Source: Clostridiaceae bacterium BRH_c20a
GTDB lineage: Bacteria > Bacillota > Peptococcia > Peptococcales > BICA1-8
Direction: 5' to 3'
NCBI GenBank assembly: GCA_000961765.1
Contig: LADT01000087.1
Location: 45,409 to 109,408 of the forward strand
Length of the DNA: 64,000 nucleotides
Shown here one piece after another: positions 48,899 through 57,849 of this stretch (the stretch's first letter is position 1; the number at the start of each line of letters is the position of its first letter). The position numbers and the translations under genes were made by a program. The notes below the pieces were generated by a model. The model was not told the DNA's origin, did no database searches, and saw nothing but the letters and a program-made list of their open reading frames with translations.

Positions 48899-49491
48899 TG
48901 CAGATTATGAATAGAAGCAAAGCTGATTCCAGATTTATGCTGGCATTGTGCGTACTGATATTAGCTGTGGTACTCGCCGGGTGTTCGGGCAAGACTGGGG
49001 ACACAGAGCAGCAAGTTTCTGAGCAATATGATTATAAGGGAGAACTAAAGGGTAATCTAGCTCACGGTTACGGAACTATGCATGAAAAAGGAGCTTTAAT
49101 CTATGAAGGGGAGTTCAAAGACGGTATCATTCATGGTCAGGGTAAACTATATGAGAACAATGTACTGAAATATGAAGGTGAATTTAAGGATGCTAAGGCT
49201 TTAGGAAAGGGGATAATTTATAGTAAGGCTGGCAAGAAAATGTTTGAGGGGACTATTACAGAAAACGACGGAGAGAATTACCAAGGAACGGGCACTCTTT
49301 ATAATGAACAGGAAGAACCGGTCTACCAGGGAGAGGTATCGGTAAAAGGCAGCAAGGTGGATTTTGCCGCCAAAGGTAAAATCCTCTATCCCAACGGCGC
49401 AGTGTTTTATAACGGAGAGTTGAAGGATGGCATGCCGGCAGGGAAAGGGACCTACTATGATCCGGAAGGAAATATATTGGAGAACAATTAA
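48895..49491 (+). CDS. MORN-repeat lipoprotein
   Basis: An N-terminal lipoprotein signal (MLALCVLILAVVLAGCSGK, lipobox LAGC) is followed by about six MORN-type repeats such as YDYKGELKGNLAHGYGTMHE, YEGEFKDGIIHGQGKLYE, YEGEFKDAKALGKGIIYS and FYNGELKDGMPAGKGTYYD. MORN repeats form beta-hairpin stacks that mediate protein or lipid contacts. Start is ambiguous between ATG 48895 (ATGA overlap with the upstream stop), 48898 and 48907. With the preceding secreted protein it makes a two-gene envelope module between the two RAYT ends. Confidence 0.85.
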   Translation: MMQIMNRSKADSRFMLALCVLILAVVLAGCSGKTGDTEQQVSEQYDYKGELKGNLAHGYGTMHEKGALIYEGEFKDGIIHGQGKLYENNVLKYEGEFKDAKALGKGIIYSKAGKKMFEGTITENDGENYQGTGTLYNEQEEPVYQGEVSVKGSKVDFAAKGKILYPNGAVFYNGELKDGMPAGKGTYYDPEGNILENN

Positions 49492-49567
49492 TCTATACAT
49501 AGCTAATGGATTTTAATTGTTTGTAAATATTGCCCAGTGCAGATTGTGTGTTGAACACATGAAAAAC

Positions 49568-49723
49568 ATATAGCGGTATTTCTTCCTCGGTTTTAGCCAA
49601 TCAATTAAACATTCCTCTGTCGATGGTATCCAAAATTAGAAGTGGGGATAGTAAGTTGTCTCAGAGTGCGGAATTACTGCTGCAAGAAATTGAGAATAAG
49701 GGAATTATTCAAGCCTGACCCCA
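49568..49723 (+). repeat. Truncated second copy of the RAYT right end
   Basis: This ~155 bp matches 47399-47555 closely with scattered point changes (GCGGTATTTCTTC, CGATGGTATCCAAAATTAGA), and ends in the same inverted-repeat sequence up to GACCCCAAAG. No left end or catalytic region remains. It lies directly upstream of the three-gene ABC operon. The preceding 49492-49567 shows nothing recognisable. Confidence 0.92.
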
Positions 49724-49777
49724 AAGATTAAAATTAAAAAATGGTGTTTTATAACTCCTTACTATAAAAACAAAGAC

Positions 49778-50386
49778 TTGCTAGAACATCTTAATACAAA
49801 AAAAGAAGAAATAATTCTAGAAATAACTAAGAAAAGACTTGATTACTTAGATGTTAATTTTGATGTAGTGGTGATGGTGGCAGATGACTTTTTAAAGGAG
49901 ATAGGGATTTTAATTAACTTAAAAAAGTACAAGCTTAATATTAATGTAGAGCATATTAGGTCTAATAGGAGTTGGCGTGAATGCTCCTCCCCCTTAGTAC
50001 AGAACTTATTTAGAAAAATATCAGCTGTTACACCTGAGCGAGAAACCGAAGACGGCAAAAAGCGTGTTGATACGGTTGTATCGATATATATGGATTATTA
50101 CCTCAAAGGCATTAAAATATTAAACCTACTACAGACAGAATTCCCCGATTATTATGAAAAGCTAATTGAAATAAAGGATGTATGTGAAAGTGATGTTCAG
50201 GTTAAATGTTGTTTAAATGAAGCAGGAATTGATAATAACAAAGCTGTTCTCACTACAATTATTAAGGAATTCCAAACAACGTTGATGACTGAATTTGGAA
50301 ATGTAATGTCGATAAACATGATCGAGGAATTAAAAAATCAGATAATTAGTAGTTGGTTACTATACTGTCCAATGGATTTTAGGTGA
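49778..50386 (+). CDS. Unknown protein, first gene of ABC-three-component-like operon (possibly 5'-truncated)
   Basis: I do not recognise a domain with confidence. The 202-aa track protein is mainly alpha-helical (ITKKRLDYLDVNFDVVVMVA), has NRSWRECSSPLVQNLFRKIS in the middle and ends SSWLLYCPMDFR. The frame is open upstream through WCFITPYYKNKD and into the RAYT remnant with no ATG. So the real start is TTG 49778, a rarer codon, or the original 5' end (perhaps an effector domain) was lost when the RAYT landed. The gene ends four bases before the next. In ABC-3C systems a variable first gene encodes the effector or C-terminal-domain component; this role is inferred from position only. Confidence 0.6.
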   Translation: MLEHLNTKKEEIILEITKKRLDYLDVNFDVVVMVADDFLKEIGILINLKKYKLNINVEHIRSNRSWRECSSPLVQNLFRKISAVTPERETEDGKKRVDTVVSIYMDYYLKGIKILNLLQTEFPDYYEKLIEIKDVCESDVQVKCCLNEAGIDNNKAVLTTIIKEFQTTLMTEFGNVMSINMIEELKNQIISSWLLYCPMDFR

Positions 50387-50390
50387 TAAA

Positions 50391-50879
50391 ATGAATGATA
50401 ATTTGTTATTTGAAGATATTAATAGCTTTACTTTTACAAAAAGACCAATGCCTGTACCATATAATTATAGAATAATGTATAAAGTAGCTCAAATAACTTT
50501 GATTATTGGTATTTGCTGCCGTAAGGGTTCCTCTTGTTCATTATTAAAATTACACTTTATTTCTTGGGGTTTAACTTCTAAAAAAGAAATGGATGCTTTA
50601 GCCTACTTCGCAAATAAAAAAAAGGGGAGTGTATATCCTTATATTAAGTTTGATCCAGCTTTAAATAGAGCGCTTGCTTTTGCAGTATCTGAGCAAATAA
50701 TTCTACAACAATCTAACGGTAAATACTTATTAGGCGAAAAGGGGAAGAAATTTTTTGACGAGTTAATTGAAAATCAAGATCTTTTAAAGATTGAAAAAAA
50801 TTTTTTAGCAAGTATCTCAACCAAACTACCCGAAAATAAAATCCATAGTATTTTAGGTGACTGGAGGATTTATACATGA
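50391..50879 (+). CDS. ABC-three-component middle-component-like winged-helix protein
   Basis: A 162-aa protein with a winged-helix-like layout: YKVAQITLIIGICCRKGSSC, then LLKLHFISWGLTSKKEMDAL, then IKFDPALNRALAFAVSEQII and LQQSNGKYLLGEKGKKFFDE. This pattern (Cys-Ser-leucine-rich helix, FDPALNRAL, wing with GKYxLxxKG) is how I recall the small 'middle component' of ABC-3C conflict systems. It would connect the ATPase to an effector, perhaps by sensing nucleic acid. ATG 50391 follows AGGTGAT; the stop overlaps the next start (ATGA). Confidence 0.6.
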   Translation: MNDNLLFEDINSFTFTKRPMPVPYNYRIMYKVAQITLIIGICCRKGSSCSLLKLHFISWGLTSKKEMDALAYFANKKKGSVYPYIKFDPALNRALAFAVSEQIILQQSNGKYLLGEKGKKFFDELIENQDLLKIEKNFLASISTKLPENKIHSILGDWRIYT

Positions 50880-52918
50880 TTAAAATAAACGCTCTTAAAA
50901 TTATTATAGAATCTGAGAAGGGGCAGTTTGGCATACGAGAGACCTTTAATGATAAGATTAATTTTATCGCAAGTTATAAAAATACTCGAGGTAAAAGTTC
51001 TGTTATCGAGGCTATATATTATTGTTTAGGGTTGGAGGAGTTACTTGGTGGAATAAATGACCACGCTTTAAGACCTGTTTTTAGGAAGGAATTAGAATAT
51101 CTGGATGCTAAATTAGCAGTTATTGAAACTGATTTTTTTTTAGAAATAGAAAATAGTATATCCGAGTGTGTTACTTTACGTAGAAGTGCAAATAAAGAGG
51201 GTAGAAAACCTGCATTGATTTCAGTTTATAATGGGAATTTAATAGAATCATTAGAAGGAAAGGCTCTTTATGAGGATATGTATGTGCACTCCCCTGGTTC
51301 GGCAACCAATGAAAAGGGGTTTCACAAATTTTTGGAGGAATTCATAGAATGGGATTTACCGTTAGTACCCACATATGAAGAAGAGGAGAGAAAATTATAT
51401 TTACAAACTATTTTTTCTGCACTGTTTATTGAACAAAAGCGTGGATGGTCAGATGTTTTAGCCACTATACCTACCAAATTTAAAATTAAAGATGTACAAA
51501 AAAGGGTAATAGAATTCCTAATAAATCTGGAAACTCTAGAGACAAAAAAAAAGAAACAAGTGTGTAAGACTACTGAAAAAAAGTTAAAAAATTTATGGGA
51601 CGAGAATATAAAATATATTATGTCTACTCTTTTTCGAAGCAATTGCTTAATATATGGATTGCCTAAAAACCCGGAGATACTAGATAGTAACTTTGAAAGT
51701 AAAATATCACTAATTAAAAAATTAGGGCAACAAAATGATATGTTATTAGCCGAATATATTCAGAAATGCCAGCTTGAACTTGATAAACTAAATGTACAAG
51801 AAAATATTGCTGTTGGAGAAACTTCGGATCAACTGGAGATTGAACTATCTTATAAGAATGAGGAATTATTAACTTTAGAAAACGAGTTAGTAGAAGCAAA
51901 TAATAAAGTTGTTTTTGAGATAGAAAATCTTGAGGTGTTAGAAGAAAGGTTAGAAATAATAAAAAATGATCTAAGTAATAATAAGGATGCGTTAAAGATT
52001 AAAAATCTGGGTTCTACTCAAGGGTGGGAAATAAATAAAGACTTTTGTCCGACCTGTCATCAAAAAATACATGATAGCTTACTTCCGCAGAATATAGAGT
52101 ATAATCTAATGACTATTGAAGAAAACATTAAGCATTTAGTTGCTCAGAAAGAAATGTTAGAATTTACTATCGGAAATAGCAAAACTCTTATCGAAAAACT
52201 CAAAATCAATATAGCTACTGTCGAATCACAAATGATAGCTAATAGAAAAATAATACGATCTTTAAAAGCTGATTTATCTTCCAATGAGCAGAATGTATCG
52301 GAAACATATATACGTAGAAAAATCTATTTAGAAAATGAAATTGAGAAATTCAATGATCTAGTGGAAGATATTGAATCCAAAATCAAAGAGCTTGGTGAAT
52401 TATCAAGTAAGTGGAAACAATTGGAGATTAAAAAAAGCCAGTTACCAGAAAAATTTACTGAATTAGACATAAAAAAATTAAAGTATTTTGAAGAAATTTT
52501 TAAAAATAGTCTTAGTTTATATGGATTTAGCAGTACTAAACCTGAGGATGTTGAGATATCTAAGGAAAAATATCTACCAACAATAGAAGGTTTTGACATG
52601 AAATTTGATTCTTCAGCGAGTGATAATATTAGAGCTATATGGGCCTTTACAGTTTCAATCCTTAATATCTCTAATTATTTTTCAGGCAATCACCCTAACA
52701 TATTAATTTTTGATGAGCCTGATCAACAAAGTATTGAATATGCACATATGGAGAAGTTTATTAAAAGTCTGATTACTCTCAAACCAAGATGTCAAGTTTT
52801 TATAGGTATCACTTTAAAGGATGAAAAAATAGTTAAGTTAATTGAAAAAATGGATAAAAAGGATTATAAGCTAATTTTATTTAAAGATAAAGCAATCCAA
52901 CCGTTAAAAAACAATTAG
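50876..52918 (+). CDS. Rad50/SMC-like ABC ATPase with zinc-hook (ABC-3C-type)
   Basis: This 680-aa ATPase has the N-terminal variant P-loop ASYKNTRGKSSVIEAIYYCL (~33-52). Long coiled coils (~210-520) are broken by FCPTCHQKIHDSL (~395-407), a CxxC zinc hook as in Rad50. The C-terminal half has a D-loop region SSASDNIRAIWAFT and Walker B NILIFDEPDQQ. SMC-like ATPases of this kind act on DNA ends or sense foreign DNA. The P-loop lacks the usual first Gly, as in other N-T-x-GKS ABC ATPases of conflict systems. ATG 50876 overlaps the previous stop. AT-rich relative to the core genome. Confidence 0.8.
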   Translation: MIKINALKIIIESEKGQFGIRETFNDKINFIASYKNTRGKSSVIEAIYYCLGLEELLGGINDHALRPVFRKELEYLDAKLAVIETDFFLEIENSISECVTLRRSANKEGRKPALISVYNGNLIESLEGKALYEDMYVHSPGSATNEKGFHKFLEEFIEWDLPLVPTYEEEERKLYLQTIFSALFIEQKRGWSDVLATIPTKFKIKDVQKRVIEFLINLETLETKKKKQVCKTTEKKLKNLWDENIKYIMSTLFRSNCLIYGLPKNPEILDSNFESKISLIKKLGQQNDMLLAEYIQKCQLELDKLNVQENIAVGETSDQLEIELSYKNEELLTLENELVEANNKVVFEIENLEVLEERLEIIKNDLSNNKDALKIKNLGSTQGWEINKDFCPTCHQKIHDSLLPQNIEYNLMTIEENIKHLVAQKEMLEFTIGNSKTLIEKLKINIATVESQMIANRKIIRSLKADLSSNEQNVSETYIRRKIYLENEIEKFNDLVEDIESKIKELGELSSKWKQLEIKKSQLPEKFTELDIKKLKYFEEIFKNSLSLYGFSSTKPEDVEISKEKYLPTIEGFDMKFDSSASDNIRAIWAFTVSILNISNYFSGNHPNILIFDEPDQQSIEYAHMEKFIKSLITLKPRCQVFIGITLKDEKIVKLIEKMDKKDYKLILFKDKAIQPLKNN

Positions 52919-53285
52919 AAAATCATGGATTGAATTTAATTGTTGCTTAACCTTCATTGACCAAATAGTGGTTACTAGTTTGATGAAAACATCAGAAAGG
53001 ATGGATTATAAACTTATAGTGTAGCTTGGTAAACATTGAGAAGAATATTCACGAATACGGTATCCTTAACCCCAAAAATCCTGAAAATAGAAATATGCTA
53101 ACACCAGAAAATGTATTATTTTAACAAGTGTTAATGACAATAGACAAAACTTATCGGTCAAAAGAATATGAAAAGGGTAGTATTTGATTACTATATGATT
53201 TAAGTTTTCCGTTTAGATTGGAAATTATTTGCTATAGCAAATTTTGTGGGGTAAAACAACGTGTATCTAAATTAACCAAACAACA
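52919..53285. other. Gap with a short decayed reading frame
   Basis: A 30-codon frame near 53034-53123 reads NIEKNIHEYGILNPKNPENR followed by NMLTPENVLF and a stop, without start codon or ribosome site. It looks like the C-terminus of a lost gene that I cannot identify. The rest is AT-rich and featureless up to TATCTAAATTAACCAAACAA (53262), a motif resembling ATCTAGATTAGCCAAACAA near 61788. Confidence 0.4.
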
Positions 53286-53329
53286 CAAGAAACCAAACAC
53301 ACACCGCAAGGTGTGTTTTTTGTTTCTTG
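53286..53329. terminator. Hairpin with CACACC-gcaa-GGTGTG core, copy B
   Basis: Arms CAAGAAACCAAACACACACC and GGTGTGTTTTTTGTTTCTTG (two mismatches) around GCAA. The core is identical to copy A at 47613-47658. Confidence 0.85.
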
Positions 53330-53687
53330 ACGGTTTTAATGGGCGAACCCATGACCTGAGGGGGATTGGGGGAGAGGCTCCCCCATTATAATAAGGAGGG
53401 GCACAGCGAAGCGTCCTGGGGAACGCATGGGTTCCCCGGGAAAAGGGCCTTGCCCTTGGTAAGGCGGTTCGATCCCCCTTAGCTCCACCAAATGAAAACG
53501 AAATTTAATGTTTGTTAAGCGTTTTTATTTATTTATGCGAAAGTATCACTACCTCTGACCCGGAATAACCTACCGCTAAATTGGAAAATAGAACATGTTA
53601 ACCCCAAAATATAGATTTTTACCAGAATCCTGTAGTAATATCAGATATTATTACAGGATTCTTTTATTTAACAGGAGGAGGTAAAGC
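53330..53687. other. GC-rich segment ending in a tmRNA/tRNA 3'-like sequence
   Basis: GGGGGATTGGGGGA, also found near 47685, leads to several G/C-rich hairpins (GAGGCTCCCCC, GGGGAACGCATGGGTTCCCC, AAGGGCCTTGCCCTT). These are followed by AAGGCGGTTCGATCCCCCTT and AGCTCCACCA (53461-53490), which has the shape of a T-arm plus acceptor end with CCA. TTGTTAAGCGTTTTTA after it resembles the ssrA terminator. The last ~150 bp before the surface protein gene has an AATCCTGTAGTAATA/TATTACAGGATT hairpin with T tract (about 53630-53666). Confidence 0.55.
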
Positions 53688-56600
53688 ATGGGGAAGAGGT
53701 TTTTAGCTGTTATGTTAGTATTTTTAATGATGTTTTCCTTACTGCCAGTGGGAGCCTTTGCCGCAAGTAAGGGTAATGAGGGTAACGAAGGTAGTGAAAA
53801 AACCGTTGTTTTTACTATTGATCAAAAAAACTATCTAAGTGGCGGCAACATAGTCCAAACAGATGTAGCCCCATATATAAAAAGCCTAGGGGATGGTACT
53901 ATCGGTGGTAGAACCATGGTGCCGGTAGCCTTTTTAGCCCCAGCTTTAGGAACGGAGCCGGCGGTTTGGCATCCTCAAGAGAGAAGGGTAACCATCAAAA
54001 AGGGTAATGACCTTATCTCTATAACCATTGGCAGCAAAGAACTAGTGATAAACGGCAAAAAACTGTTAATGGATGTGGAAGCAGAGATCAAGGATACAGG
54101 GGATGGCACCGGGGGAAGAACTATGCTGCCTATATCCTTTATAGCCAAGGCCTTGGAAGTAGCCTATCAATGGGAACCTATTAGTAGAACAGTATCATTC
54201 TATGGCTATACAAAAACCTATAGCGAAAAAGGAACCTTTGGCCCCCAATCAGGGCTTGAGACCATAGATGGCAGTGTAGTGGTAAAAGCCGATGGAGTTA
54301 TATTACAAAACCTAGTTATCAAAGGCAATCTCACCATCGCTGAAGAAGTAGGTGATGGTGATGTTACCCTGAACAATATTACAGTAAATGGTGAGACCTA
54401 TATCCGCGGAGGCGGTAAAGACAGTATCCATATCAATGGCGGTCAATACAAAAATATTACCGTGCAAAATGTAAATGGTAAAGTTAGAGTAGTAGCCAAG
54501 GACGTAAACAATCTCCCTGTAGTCATCTCGGAAGATGCTAAAGGAGAAGAAATAATTTTGGAGGGTAATTTCTCCAGTGTAAAAGTAGAGGCAGAAGGAA
54601 TAAATATTTCAACCCAAGGCAATACAACCATCAAAGAAATCATAGTTTCAGAAACAGCCAAAGAAACTAAGCTAAACCTGGCTAAAAACACAACTGTTGA
54701 AAAGGTGGTACTGGACAGTAAGACAGAAGTGAAAGGTACAGGTACCATTAAAGAAGCCGAGATAAAGGCGGACGGGGTACAGTTTGAGAAAAAGCCAGAA
54801 AAGCAAACTGTATCAGAAAAAGTAAAGGAAGCACCTAAGGTGGAAACCCCTGCTTCCCAGCCATCAACGGGTGGTAGCAGTGGCGGTGGCGGAAGCTCTA
54901 CTAAACCCGTTACAGGAGTAAGTTTGAATCATTCCTCAGCAACAATGATCCTGGGAGGAGAAACATTAGAGCTGATACCCACGGTGACACCGGATAATGC
55001 TACCAATAAAAGTGTAACATGGTCTTCCGACGTGGAAGATGTAGCCACAGTAGATAGTAATGGAGTAGTAACAGCAGTAGGAGTCGGAACGGCTACTATT
55101 ACTGTAACAACAGAAGATGGCAATAAGACGGCTACTTGTACTGTTACTGTAGTTCAAGCTGTGCCTGTAACAATAACCGGTTACGAAGGTAGCGAAACAG
55201 AGGTAGTAATACCGAAGTTTATAGAAGGAAGTAAAATAGATACTATTGATTTCACAATAGCAGAAACCTTGGGAGCTGATGAAGTAGGGATAGTGACAAA
55301 AATCGGCGATTGGGCACTTTCATATCCAGCTGTACCCAAAACCAAATTTACCATACCCGACAGTGTAAAAATTATAGGAGAGGGTGCCTTTTCAGGAAAT
55401 GCCCTTACTCATATAGAAATACCTGACAGTGTGACAGAGATTGGGTATTGGGCTTTTTCCTACAATAATCTTACTAGTATTATAATACCCGATAGTGTTA
55501 CTAGCATTGGTGAAGAAGCATTTGAAAATAACCAACTTACTGGGATAACAATACCAGACAGCCTTAAAATCGATAAATCCAACGGTATAGTGAGCTTAAA
55601 TATAGGTCCTGGGGCATTCGGGTACAATTCCTTTGCTGACTTTGCAAATATCAAGCTACCTGATGGAATAACAATCATAGAAGACTGGTTTAGTAATAAT
55701 GAGCATCTTACTAGCCTAGATTTACCAGAGGGTATAACCACCATAGGAAACAACGCCTTTCAAAACTGCGGGCTTAAAAGTGTATCTATACCTGACAGTG
55801 TAAAAAGTATCGGTAATGAAGCCTTCGCATACAATGCACTTACCAGTATAGTGATACCCGATAGCCTCAAGATAGAAAAAGATGGGGAAACAAGCCTAAA
55901 CATTGGAAGAAATGCTTTTTCTTTTAACGAATTTACTAATTTTTCCAACATAGAGATGCCTCATGACATCACAATTATAGAAAACTGGTTTCAAGGCAAT
56001 AACGAAATAACCGATTTAAGCATACCTAGCAATATTAAGAAGATTGGCCATGGGGCCTTCCAAAGCTCAGGCCTTGAAACAGTAGTGATACCAGATGGTG
56101 TTACTGATATTGGATTTAATGCTTTTAATTATAATAAACTTATTTCTATTAATATACCTAATAGCGTAACTAGCATTGGCGGTAGTGCTTTTGCTTGGAA
56201 TAAGCTAACTGCAGTTGAAATACCGGATAGTGTAAAATCTATTGGTAGTTTTGCTTTTCAATATAATAATATTACTAGCATCACCATAGGTGAAGGAGTA
56301 GAGTTAGGAAATAAAATAATTAATAACAACGATGATAACGTTGCTGATTACTTCCTTGATGTGTATAACGGTGCCGGCACCTATACAGGTACTCAAACAG
56401 GACCTTGGACCAAGGTAATGCCTGATACTTCAGTATCAACTGCCAGCCTAACATCTGCCCAATCAGTACAGGCAGGGGATAATAATGTAACTATAGCTAT
56501 CCAACTTAAAGATAGCCAGGGAAATGCCTTAGGGGGGACTTACGATATTTGTGTATCAGGTCAGTTAGGACAGTCATCTGTGATGCTCAAGGAATCTGAT

Positions 56601-57710
56601 AAAGTTCATTTTAACTCTCAAGGTGAAGCAACTATTAATCTATCTATACATACAGCAGGTACTTATAATGATGCAAAGGTAGAATTAAAGACGGCATCAG
56701 ATACATGGAGCACAATAGGGAATACCTTTAGCATAGAAGTAACTCGCGGAGAGGCAGCAAAGCTTGGTATAGCACGCCAGCCCTTTGCTGATAAGGATAA
56801 TCCTCAGCCTATAATCCATGTGCTAGATGAGTATGGCAACATTGTTACCGATTTTAATCTGGAGGTTACAGCAGCAGTAGGAGTAGGAGTAGGAGACTGG
56901 ACATTAGAAGGAACAACCCCTGTAACAGCCTTAGGAGGAATAGCTACATTTGGAGATTTAACACCTAAAACGACTTCAGATGTTTTAAATGCAACCATTG
57001 TTTTTAGTGGGGTAGATTTGACACCGGTTGAATCCGAACCTTTTCAAGTCCTTACCCCTAAAATCCTCGCAGATGAATCCTACACAACTGGTCAATTTGG
57101 AAAAATTGAATATGTCAATGTTAAGTTCTCTGAACCAGTTACATATAGCACAAGTGTAGCTGATTATACAGTAGCTGATGCGGTGTATAGTCAGTCTATT
57201 ACGGTACAAAATGTTACATCAATAAGCTTCGATGAAGTTCGTTTAACCCTCGATACGTTGGATGAAGATAATTATACAGGTGTTGTATCAGTAACCCCTG
57301 CTGAAGGTGCAATTACCAACTCATTTGGTAATACAGTGGCTAGTGCTCCTGTGAATATTAAAGATAAAGTAAAACCAGCTATGTCACATGCTGTGATTGT
57401 TTCTGATGATACAGCAAGGATATATTTTTCTGAACGGATAACAATTGATAATCCTGAAAAGGGCCGCTTCCAATATGATCCTGTTGGTGGTCCAGGTTCG
57501 ACGCGGCTAGATGAAGATGCTCCACCTAATATTATTTCTGACAGAGAAGTACTCGTCACATTTACAGGTGCCTTTTCATCGGAGATTACAAGAGATAGTT
57601 TGTTTGCTTATTCTCCGGATGAAGGAGGAAGCTCTTCTAATATCAAGGATTTAGCTGGGAATGAAGCAGAAGGTTATACAATTTATGGTCGCTATATTAG
57701 TAGAAACTAA
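53688..57710 (+). CDS. Large secreted surface protein: copper-amine-oxidase-like N-domains, Big2, LRR_5 repeats, Ig-like tail
   Basis: A 1340-aa protein. A signal peptide (GKRFLAVMLVFLMMFSLLPV, cleavage after AFA) is followed by two copper-amine-oxidase-N-like units (TIGGRTMVPVAFLAPALG; GTGGRTMLPISFIAKALEV) and a beta-rich region (~185-370). Then come a Gly/Ser linker (STGGSSGGGGSSTKP), a Big2 module (~405-490) and about ten BspA-type LRR_5 repeats such as IPDSVTSIGEEAFENNQLTG (~500-890). Several Ig-like segments make up the last ~440 residues. No LPXTG motif or S-layer domain is seen, so the anchoring is unclear. BspA-like proteins bind host or particle surfaces; the ligand here is unknown. 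Good GGAGGAGG ribosome site; a terminator follows. Confidence 0.9.
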   Translation: MGKRFLAVMLVFLMMFSLLPVGAFAASKGNEGNEGSEKTVVFTIDQKNYLSGGNIVQTDVAPYIKSLGDGTIGGRTMVPVAFLAPALGTEPAVWHPQERRVTIKKGNDLISITIGSKELVINGKKLLMDVEAEIKDTGDGTGGRTMLPISFIAKALEVAYQWEPISRTVSFYGYTKTYSEKGTFGPQSGLETIDGSVVVKADGVILQNLVIKGNLTIAEEVGDGDVTLNNITVNGETYIRGGGKDSIHINGGQYKNITVQNVNGKVRVVAKDVNNLPVVISEDAKGEEIILEGNFSSVKVEAEGINISTQGNTTIKEIIVSETAKETKLNLAKNTTVEKVVLDSKTEVKGTGTIKEAEIKADGVQFEKKPEKQTVSEKVKEAPKVETPASQPSTGGSSGGGGSSTKPVTGVSLNHSSATMILGGETLELIPTVTPDNATNKSVTWSSDVEDVATVDSNGVVTAVGVGTATITVTTEDGNKTATCTVTVVQAVPVTITGYEGSETEVVIPKFIEGSKIDTIDFTIAETLGADEVGIVTKIGDWALSYPAVPKTKFTIPDSVKIIGEGAFSGNALTHIEIPDSVTEIGYWAFSYNNLTSIIIPDSVTSIGEEAFENNQLTGITIPDSLKIDKSNGIVSLNIGPGAFGYNSFADFANIKLPDGITIIEDWFSNNEHLTSLDLPEGITTIGNNAFQNCGLKSVSIPDSVKSIGNEAFAYNALTSIVIPDSLKIEKDGETSLNIGRNAFSFNEFTNFSNIEMPHDITIIENWFQGNNEITDLSIPSNIKKIGHGAFQSSGLETVVIPDGVTDIGFNAFNYNKLISINIPNSVTSIGGSAFAWNKLTAVEIPDSVKSIGSFAFQYNNITSITIGEGVELGNKIINNNDDNVADYFLDVYNGAGTYTGTQTGPWTKVMPDTSVSTASLTSAQSVQAGDNNVTIAIQLKDSQGNALGGTYDICVSGQLGQSSVMLKESDKVHFNSQGEATINLSIHTAGTYNDAKVELKTASDTWSTIGNTFSIEVTRGEAAKLGIARQPFADKDNPQPIIHVLDEYGNIVTDFNLEVTAAVGVGVGDWTLEGTTPVTALGGIATFGDLTPKTTSDVLNATIVFSGVDLTPVESEPFQVLTPKILADESYTTGQFGKIEYVNVKFSEPVTYSTSVADYTVADAVYSQSITVQNVTSISFDEVRLTLDTLDEDNYTGVVSVTPAEGAITNSFGNTVASAPVNIKDKVKPAMSHAVIVSDDTARIYFSERITIDNPEKGRFQYDPVGGPGSTRLDEDAPPNIISDREVLVTFTGAFSSEITRDSLFAYSPDEGGSSSNIKDLAGNEAEGYTIYGRYISRN

Positions 57711-57723
57711 ATAAAATAATCAA

Positions 57724-57763
57724 AATCCTTTCTCCGTAACTAAATGGAGAAAGGATTTTTTTT
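57724..57763 (+). terminator. Terminator after the surface protein
   Basis: AATCCTTTCTCC...GGAGAAAGGATT followed by eight T. Confidence 0.93.
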
Positions 57764-57849
57764 ATTGCAAGAAACTGTCATAACCTACTGCAGGTTTTTA
57801 AAAGAACTTTGTCGTAATAGAGTATAAAGAAAAAATATCTGGAGGCTCC

